DNA of 18,282 bases from Bacteroidetes bacterium UBA5543 (GTDB lineage Bacteria; Bacteroidota; Bacteroidia; Chitinophagales; Chitinophagaceae). The position numbers and the translations under genes are program-made. Positions 14,399 through 18,282 of the stretch are shown in pieces. The notes beneath the pieces were generated by a model. It ran no database searches. It worked only from the letters and a program-made list of their open reading frames with translations, and had not been told where the DNA came from. The stretch lies in NCBI GenBank assembly GCA_002423665.1, contig DINJ01000180.1, positions 33,239 through 51,520 of the forward strand, read 5' to 3'. The first letter of the stretch is position 1. Each line of letters begins with the position of its first letter.

Positions 14399-14445
14399 AA
14401 GGACTGAAAATCCTTGTGTCGGGGGTTCAATTCCCTCCCGCACCA
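14399..14445 (+). tRNA. Truncated tRNA-Phe(GAA), 3' portion: probable attR of the island
   Basis: The 3' 47 nt of a tRNA are clear: anticodon stem AAGGA/TCCTT (14399-14403, 14411-14415) with loop CTGAAAA, anticodon GAA at 14406-14408 (Phe); variable loop GTGTC; T-arm GGGGG-TTCAATT-CCCTC; acceptor strand CCGCACC and discriminator A at 14445. The matching 5' acceptor strand (GGTGCGG) and D-arm are absent upstream, so this is not a working gene. It is what remains when an element integrates at the tRNA 3' end and the intact tRNA is kept at the far end. That intact copy should lie left of the window. Confidence 0.85.
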
Positions 14446-14449
14446 CATC

Positions 14450-14487
14450 AAAAAAGCCTTTCAGGATTATTTCTGAAAGGCTTTTTT
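14450..14487. terminator. Bidirectional intrinsic terminator after the tRNA scar
   Basis: Nine-bp stem GCCTTTCAG / CTGAAAGGC (14456-14464, 14473-14481) with an 8-nt loop, preceded by six A and followed by six T. It is strong in both directions. It was probably the native terminator of the tRNA-Phe gene, and it now insulates the island from the chromosome. Confidence 0.85.
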
Positions 14488-14551
14488 CTTTTGGCGCAAA
14501 CATATAAGTTGATTAGTCGCCGGGCATTTTGGTGTTAGGGCTAATAAGGGC

Positions 14552-14698
14552 TTAAATCCCGCTCTGAATCGTTTGACCCGATATCCAATGCAGGGCCTGT
14601 ATTAATGTTGAAACAGCAAGGCATTGCAGGCTCCAAAAAAGCACAACGCCAATAATCAGGTAAATTATTGGCGTTATCGTTTTGATATGCTCTCTCAT
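14552..14698 (-). CDS. Possible 48-aa membrane peptide
   Basis: A frame from ATG 14696-14698 (MREHIKTITPIIYLIIGVVL) to TAA at 14552-14554. It encodes a basic start and one long hydrophobic helix (ITPIIYLIIGVVLFWSL), then an amphipathic stretch ending TIQSGI. It begins 11 bp after the DUF6326-like gene on the same strand, as the next gene of an operon would. Against it: a perfect 12-bp inverted repeat falls inside it (14645-14675) and could be the operon's terminator instead, with the frame arising by chance. Confidence 0.4.
   Translation of the reverse strand: MREHIKTITPIIYLIIGVVLFWSLQCLAVSTLIQALHWISGQTIQSGI
14645..14675 (-). terminator. Perfect 12-bp inverted repeat, possible terminator of the DUF6326 unit
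   Basis: AACGCCAATAAT (14645-14656) and ATTATTGGCGTT (14664-14675) with a 7-nt loop. Read on the minus strand it lies about 35 nt after the DUF6326-like stop and is followed by GTGC and then six T. The T run is 4 nt later than usual, so termination is likely but not certain. It overlaps the possible 48-aa ORF. Confidence 0.4.
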
Positions 14699-14709
14699 GT
14701 TATGTTTTT

Positions 14710-15141
14710 TTACGCTTCAATGCGAGGCCACTTCCATGCATAACGGATAATCAAGCAAAGAAGAACGACTTCTACAGCTGCACCTAGCACCATGTGTGTC
14801 CATGCAAGTCCGGCTAAATTGAATAACACATAGGGGATAAACACCGCAGCACTAATGATATTTACCCAGCGATTTACCTTGGCCGGCAGTGCAACAGAAA
14901 GAAATATCATCAATGTAGGAATTGACATTGAAATGAGTGCTACCAAAAGAAATGTCTGTGTAATATCAAATACAAACACTTTTCCTTTCAGAATATCAGC
15001 CATCTGACCAGGCATGTATAAGTGGAAATAGTCAACATAGATATAGAGAAACATAGAACTCGTCCACAGTGCAGCCAATTTCAGCTTTACATTGACTTTA
15101 GTGTCTTCAAAAGAATATTCTGTTGTGTTTTGTGTATTCAT
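14710..15141 (-). CDS. DUF6326-like four-helix membrane protein
   Basis: A 143-aa protein. After a polar N-terminus comes KLKLAALWTSSMFLYIYVDY, characteristic of the DUF6326 group of small membrane proteins, whose function is unknown. Four membrane helices are visible: LWTSSMFLYIYVDYF, TFLLVALISMSIPTLMIFL, IISAAVFIPYVLFNL, and MVLGAAVEVVLLCLII. The gene follows the secreted paralog at 15152 by only 10 bp, so both should be made from the promoter at 15802-15846 under the palindrome-binding regulator. Proteins of this group are often near Crp-type regulators or stress genes in Bacteroidota, but no specific activity can be read from the sequence. The start ATG at 15141 is the first in frame. Confidence 0.75.
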   Translation of the reverse strand: MNTQNTTEYSFEDTKVNVKLKLAALWTSSMFLYIYVDYFHLYMPGQMADILKGKVFVFDITQTFLLVALISMSIPTLMIFLSVALPAKVNRWVNIISAAVFIPYVLFNLAGLAWTHMVLGAAVEVVLLCLIIRYAWKWPRIEA

Positions 15142-15151
15142 TAATTATCAA

Positions 15152-15775
15152 TTAAAAATTAAATCCAAAATGTAATCCAGGTTCAGGTGTCCATTTAGGC
15201 CATTTATCATCTTTCTCTTTAAATCCTTTGGGCATTTCACTATAATAAGGACGACCGGCAACGCCAAGTGATGGTTCAATAAAAAATCTATCCTTCAAAA
15301 GCTTAACATGATAGCCAATACGGTTTGTGTTGAATATGATAAAGCCACTACCAACCTTGTCGCCGTTTTCATTCTTAAATGTTTGCCACATAGGTGTTGC
15401 GTGCACTGCTACATAAAGCCCTTTCCATAAATACCTTTGATAAGCCAGGCCTATTCCATACTCTCGTATATAACCGGAAAATTTCTCTTCCGGCTTACCG
15501 TATGCCTTATTATAGAATGGGTTAATGCCAAGTGGCCAAGCATGCTTCCAGGTTATGAGTTCAAGAGAAACAACATCTTTTCCGGTAATGCGATAGCCTA
15601 CATTCAGTTGGGCAAATCCGGGAGGGTTAACGGATGATAAATTACCCAATAAAAACAAGGTACTGCCTACAAAACACTTTTTATAAGTACTGTCTGTTTT
15701 GGCATACTGTGCATTCGCCTGTAAACTACTTGCCAACACTAAAGCCAGTCCAATCTGTAAAATCTTCTTTTGCAT
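15152..15775 (-). CDS. Secreted outer-membrane-type protein, paralog A
   Basis: A 207-aa protein with a Sec signal peptide (MQKKILQIGLALVLASSLQA, cleaved near ANA-Q). The mature part alternates polar and aromatic residues in strands such as AQLNVGYRITGKDVVSLE, YIREYGIGLAYQRY and IGYHVKLLKDRFFIEPSLG, and ends in GLHFGFNF with a terminal Phe. That is the signature of a small outer-membrane beta-barrel. It is clearly homologous to the gene at 15929 along its whole length, with matching N-terminus, KDVVS, YQR(Y/F)xWKG and LHFG(F/V)NF. The pair arose by tandem duplication. It leads a unit with the DUF6326-like gene and perhaps a 48-aa peptide. Its promoter carries the TTCACTTAAGTGAA palindrome. 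The ligand or role is unknown. Confidence 0.82.
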   Translation of the reverse strand: MQKKILQIGLALVLASSLQANAQYAKTDSTYKKCFVGSTLFLLGNLSSVNPPGFAQLNVGYRITGKDVVSLELITWKHAWPLGINPFYNKAYGKPEEKFSGYIREYGIGLAYQRYLWKGLYVAVHATPMWQTFKNENGDKVGSGFIIFNTNRIGYHVKLLKDRFFIEPSLGVAGRPYYSEMPKGFKEKDDKWPKWTPEPGLHFGFNF

Positions 15776-15801
15776 GTTTTAATTGATGTTAAATGATACT
15801 G

Positions 15802-15846
15802 CAAAAGTAGATTGGCACAAAAGCATAACTCGTTCACTTAAGTGAA
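15802..15846 (-). promoter_or_regulatory. Promoter with -7 box and palindromic operator for paralog A
   Basis: On the minus strand: the palindrome TTCACTTAAGTGAA (15833-15846), a 23-bp spacer, then the Bacteroidota -7 box TACTTTTG (15802-15809), 26 nt before the ATG. There is no good -33 TTTG, and the palindrome is centred near -42, the place of a class II Crp-type activator. Identical layout and spacing occur before paralog B. Confidence 0.7.
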
Positions 15847-15893
15847 GAAATTCGCCTAAGCTCATTTCTAAGAATAGCTGATCTCAGATTGCA
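15833..15893 (-). pseudogene. Decayed 3' remnant of a second crp-family gene
   Basis: Going outward from the palindrome, this stretch aligns with the last 60 or so bases of the regulator gene at 16612: shared blocks include GTGAAGAAAT, TAGCTC or AAGCTC, AAGAAT, and CTCA near a TGC. Read in the regulator's frame it has an internal TAG and a 1-nt shift, so it is non-coding now. It shows that regulator end, operator and secreted gene were duplicated together and the inner regulator copy then was lost. Confidence 0.5.
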
Positions 15894-15928
15894 TGTTGTT
15901 GTTTAAAAATAAATTTTATGTATTACTT

Positions 15929-16546
15929 CTAGAAATTAACGCCAAAATGAAGCCCGGGTTGAATAAAGTAGTTGGGCCATCTTGCTTCTACTGCTTTAAA
16001 TGATTCCGGCACGTTAGTCCTTACCGGCCAGTAACTGCACCCGATAGCAGGTTCAAAAAATAAGCAATTTTTGAAGAACTTAAACTGATAACCGGCATGG
16101 AAGTTCACATATAATGTGTATCCGTTGCCAATCTTCTTTTTGTTCTCATCCATATATTTTTCAAAAGCATTCAATGCATATACGGATGTATAGACTCCTT
16201 TCCACCAAAAGCGCTGGTAGCCTATTGTAGGTGCCAGTATGCGTGCATGCCCGGGGTAGTTAAGGCCCGGCCCATCAAATGACGGCCCGAAAGGGATACC
16301 TATTGGCCAGGAATAAATGGATCTTTTAAATTCAAAGGAAACAACATCTTTGGGCGTTATCCTATACCCCACATTTAGTTGTATATACTCAGGGTTGTTT
16401 ACTTTGGAAAAATTTCCCAACATCAGAAATGAACTCCCTATGTAATACCTTCTATAAGTACTGTCTTTGGGGGCATTTTGCGCATGCGCCTGTAAACCGC
16501 TTGCCAATACAAGGGCAAGTACAATCTGTAATAATTTCTTTTGCAT
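15929..16546 (-). CDS. Secreted outer-membrane-type protein, paralog B
   Basis: A 205-aa homolog of paralog A with signal peptide MQKKLLQIVLALVLASGLQA cleaved at HAQ. It keeps the same landmarks: GSSFLMLGNFSKVN, IQLNVGYRITPKDVVSFE, IGYQRFWWKGVYTSVYAL, FKFFKNCLFFEPAIG, and the C-terminal LHFGVNF ending in Phe, again fitting a small outer-membrane beta-barrel. It differs most in the loops (after SWPIGI and around the middle). It lies directly downstream of the Crp-family regulator, 65 bp apart, with its own promoter in that gap. No other gene follows closely on the same strand. The two copies may serve different surface variants of the same function; the function itself is unknown. Confidence 0.82.
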   Translation of the reverse strand: MQKKLLQIVLALVLASGLQAHAQNAPKDSTYRRYYIGSSFLMLGNFSKVNNPEYIQLNVGYRITPKDVVSFEFKRSIYSWPIGIPFGPSFDGPGLNYPGHARILAPTIGYQRFWWKGVYTSVYALNAFEKYMDENKKKIGNGYTLYVNFHAGYQFKFFKNCLFFEPAIGCSYWPVRTNVPESFKAVEARWPNYFIQPGLHFGVNF

Positions 16547-16575
16547 ATTTTTTTAAACAATGTTAAACGAAGCTG

Positions 16576-16620
16576 CAAAAGTAGATTGGCGGTGCGCCGG
16601 CAAACGTTCACTTAAGTGAA
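16576..16620 (-). promoter_or_regulatory. Promoter with -7 box and palindromic operator for paralog B
   Basis: Minus strand: palindrome TTCACTTAAGTGAA (16607-16620), exactly 23 bp, then TACTTTTG (16576-16583). Here a GTTTG lies just after the palindrome and may serve as -33 element. The palindrome overlaps the regulator's own stop codon (16612-16614). Confidence 0.7.
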
Positions 16621-17208
16621 GAAATGCGTATTAGCTCTTTTTTCAAGAATTCTTGCTCTCAATCTGCTCAATGATTGAGGTTTGATGCCTAAATAGCTTG
16701 CTAGTTGGTGTTGTGGAACACGCTGTATCAGGTCAGGCCTTTTTTGTAGTAAGTTCAGGTATCGCTGCTCAGGTGAAGAAGTTTTAAACTCGTCAAAATT
16801 TAGTTGCTGTTTAGCTAATAGTTCTTCAGACAACTTTCTGCACATTATATCAAACTTCGGAAATTTACTGTTTACTTCTACTTCCATATCAGCGTTTGTA
16901 ATTGTAAGTATCGTATCTTCTATACAACTTACATAATATTCGGACGGGGTTTTGCTTATAACACAAGGGGGTGTCAAAGCTTCCATTTCCGTGTAGAAAG
17001 CAGTTGTTTTTTCCTCTCCATCTAAAACATAATATGTTCGGATACAACCTTTCAGAACAAAGTAGCTCTCTTTCGTTTTTTGTCCTTCTTTAAGTAAAAT
17101 GACCCCCTTCTTAACAGAGTGGAATATGTCTAACGAAAGTAGTACATCCTTCTCCTCATCCGTCAGAGAAATGTATTTTGATATAAAGTCAAATAGTACG
17201 TCTTGCAT
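16612..17208 (-). CDS. Crp/Fnr-family transcription regulator
   Basis: A 198-aa protein with the family's two-domain layout. Residues 20-120 form the cyclic-nucleotide-binding-like beta-roll (HSVKKGVILLKEGQKTKESY, then FVLKGCIRTYY and KTTAFYTE). A dimer helix follows (MCRKLSEELLAKQQLNFDEF), then SSPEQRYLNLLQKRPDL and the helix-turn-helix HQLASYLGIKPQSLSRLRARI. The cAMP-contact residues of true Crp are not evident, as is normal in Bacteroidota members. It precedes the two secreted-protein units on the same strand. The repeated TTCACTTAAGTGAA, which has 2-fold symmetry suited to a dimer, is the probable target. That would make it a local activator of paralogs A and B. Family is certain; target is inferred. 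Confidence 0.9.
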   Translation of the reverse strand: MQDVLFDFISKYISLTDEEKDVLLSLDIFHSVKKGVILLKEGQKTKESYFVLKGCIRTYYVLDGEEKTTAFYTEMEALTPPCVISKTPSEYYVSCIEDTILTITNADMEVEVNSKFPKFDIMCRKLSEELLAKQQLNFDEFKTSSPEQRYLNLLQKRPDLIQRVPQHQLASYLGIKPQSLSRLRARILEKRANTHFFT

Positions 17209-17263
17209 TGGTTTTACATGTTATCACTTTTCTGATACCCTTGGCGACAACTTATAATTAATG

Positions 17264-17271
17264 CAAATATA
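17264..17271 (-). promoter_or_regulatory. -7 box TATATTTG of the Crp-family gene
   Basis: Matches TAnnTTTG on the minus strand, about 56 nt before the regulator's ATG. A TTG lies 21 nt upstream as a plausible -33 element. There is no TTCACTTAAGTGAA here, so autoregulation through that site is not indicated. Confidence 0.5.
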
Positions 17272-17345
17272 ACTAAGTAGCCATTTTGTGTTCAATTAAA
17301 CTTTCGCCCAACACCACAGTCATACAGGCTCCAAAAGATTGAGAA

Positions 17346-17633
17346 ATGAAACAATATATTTCCATATTGGCTATACTATGCCTGGCTGCCATCAGCTCCG
17401 ACACCTACGCTCAACAAAAGGGTCACGGTAAAAACATTAACCCCGATAAGGTATTTGAAAAACTGGATGCTGATAAAGATGGGAAAATTAGTAAGGAAGA
17501 GGTAGATAAAGCCGACCGCCCCCGCATGAAGGAAAACTTTTCAAAGATTGATGCCGACGGAGATGGCTTTATCAGCAAAGAAGAGTTGAAGAAGATGCTG
17601 GAACAGCGCAGGCAGGCCCAAAGCGATAAATAG
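17346..17633 (+). CDS. Secreted EF-hand protein
   Basis: A 95-aa protein with a Sec signal peptide (residues 1-22, ending YAQ) and two canonical calcium-binding EF-hand loops: DADKDGKISKEE (41-52) and DADGDGFISKEE (69-80). Both have Asp at loop positions 1, 3 and 5 and Glu at 12, so both should bind calcium. The protein lies in the periplasm or outside the cell. It is divergent from the Crp-family gene (137 bp apart) and followed after 50 bp by a membrane protein frame on the same strand. EF-hand proteins of this kind are common in Bacteroidota as calcium buffers or partners of surface enzymes. No partner is evident here. Confidence 0.9.
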   Translation: MKQYISILAILCLAAISSDTYAQQKGHGKNINPDKVFEKLDADKDGKISKEEVDKADRPRMKENFSKIDADGDGFISKEELKKMLEQRRQAQSDK

Positions 17634-17683
17634 GCAAAAAAACGACTTAGCTTAAATACCTTTAGTGGAAATTATCATCTGCA

Positions 17684-18282
17684 TTGGGCAAATGGCCGGT
17701 ACATATAATTTTCGCTTTAATTACCACAGGTATTATTGCAATTAACTATAAGCCTGCGTATAATTGGGACATATTACCCTATATGGCACTGGCATTAAGC
17801 CATAGTGTCAGCAATAGCGACTCCGTGCATAGCGAGGTGTACAGTCTGGTGAGGGAAGGCCAGGTGCGTGGGCAAATCCCAAGCGGTACTTTTGGCAATC
17901 TTACCGGGCGAATACCATATAGAATAAACAGCTACGAGCATGCTGACGTATTTAATGCCCAGTTGTTTTATTATCGCACTAAGCCATTATACAACTGGTT
18001 TGTTTGGCTCTTGTACTCATCAGGGTTCCCACTCATACATGCCACTATTATTCCTTCATTGGTGGCAACATGGGGAATACTAATGGTGGTATTCATATGG
18101 ATGTCTGCATACACACACCGTGTTCTCGCATTTGTACTCACCATATTGGTAAGTTTTTTGCCCGCATTGTCAGAACTTCAGAACACATCTTCGCCCGATG
18201 CGCTTTCTGCGTTCGTCGTATTACTTTCACTATACCTCCTGTTTACAAATAAAGAGAAGAAATGGATATGGCTATCATTGGT
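17684..18282 (+). CDS. Integral membrane protein, partial (runs off right edge)
   Basis: An open frame from 17684 to the window end, 199 codons without a stop; the preceding in-frame stop is TAG at 17663-17665. No ATG precedes the first helix, so TTG at 17684 (MGKWPVHIIFALITTGIIAI) is the likely start, 50 bp after the EF-hand gene. Helices visible are VHIIFALITTGIIAI, an FVWLLYSSGFPLIHATIIP segment, LVATWGILMVVFIWM, VLAFVLTILVSFLPAL and LSAFVVLLSLYLLF. A long non-cytoplasmic loop sits between the first two, with AYNWDILPYM and HSEVYSLVREG, which recalls membrane glycosyltransferases that act on lipid-linked sugars; this is only a resemblance. The C-terminal half is outside the window, so the function stays open. 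Confidence 0.7.
   Translation, partial: MGKWPVHIIFALITTGIIAINYKPAYNWDILPYMALALSHSVSNSDSVHSEVYSLVREGQVRGQIPSGTFGNLTGRIPYRINSYEHADVFNAQLFYYRTKPLYNWFVWLLYSSGFPLIHATIIPSLVATWGILMVVFIWMSAYTHRVLAFVLTILVSFLPALSELQNTSSPDALSAFVVLLSLYLLFTNKEKKWIWLSL

Larger units (their letters stand above)
1641..14445. mobile_element. Integrated island (right part), tRNA-Phe-associated
   Basis: The right end is the tRNA-Phe scar next to an integrase. The cargo is AT-rich and made of unrelated modules on both strands (RES-like, radical SAM operon, CoiA-like, conjugation operon). The left limit given is only the first clear cargo gene. No second tRNA-Phe 3' end was found between 1 and 1640, so the true left end is probably outside the window, and the lipoprotein pair may belong to the island as well. 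No transfer genes, relaxase or transposase are seen. Confidence 0.6.

Noticed and set aside
14399..14445. Functional tRNA-Phe gene
   Set aside because: The 5' acceptor strand and D-arm are missing upstream; only the anticodon arm to the 3' end remains.
1..18282. CRISPR array or insertion sequence
   Set aside because: No regularly spaced repeats and no transposase or terminal inverted repeats were found.

Overview
The window looks like a Bacteroidota chromosome, probably a Chitinophagaceae-like relative. The evidence is AT-rich intergenic DNA, little Shine-Dalgarno sequence, TAnnTTTG-type -7 promoter boxes, a Bacteroidetes-type tyrosine integrase with an Arm-binding N-terminus, and small secreted or lipoprotein genes typical of that phylum. 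The lineage is inferred from sequence style, not from a marker gene.

Positions 1-1317 hold a minus-strand pair: a secreted YD-repeat-like protein cut by the left edge and a small lipoprotein. Upstream of them (about 1358-1486) is a strikingly structured element with nested helices and two possible pseudoknots. It could be a leader RNA, a ncRNA or a folded-DNA site.

Positions 1641-12990 are accessory cargo: a RES-like protein, a membrane protein, a small orphan, and then two candidate defence modules. The first (3783-6449) is a tight operon of a radical SAM enzyme, a DEDDh exonuclease, a NadR-like P-loop kinase and an 80-aa protein. A CoiA-like nuclease converges on it from the other strand. 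The second (7918-12990) is a four-gene operon: an HxHxDH metallo-beta-lactamase-fold (MBL) protein, a 780-aa E2-E1-JAB fusion with all three active sites visible, a second, ComEC-like MBL protein, and a multi-pass membrane protein. No ubiquitin-like protein and no CD-NTase are encoded. The first MBL protein ends in a flexible tail with a terminal Gly, so it could itself be the conjugated protein, as the CD-NTase is in type II CBASS. A palindrome, TACCGTC-AAAA-GACGGTA, recurs between these modules.

Positions 13006-14445 are the integration end: a tyrosine integrase with a TTG start, a tandem 10-bp repeat at 11-bp spacing, and the 3' 47 nt of a tRNA-Phe gene whose 5' half is absent. This is a typical attachment-site scar, so everything to its left is probably an integrated island whose other end lies outside the window.

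From 14450 onward is likely resident chromosome: a terminator, a small membrane-peptide ORF, a DUF6326-like membrane protein, and two tandem paralogous secreted proteins. Each paralog is preceded by the same promoter layout (palindrome TTCACTTAAGTGAA, 23 bp, TACTTTTG). Then come a Crp/Fnr-family regulator, an EF-hand protein, and a membrane protein that runs off the right edge. The inner paralog's upstream region contains a decayed piece of the regulator's 3' end, showing that regulator and target were duplicated together.
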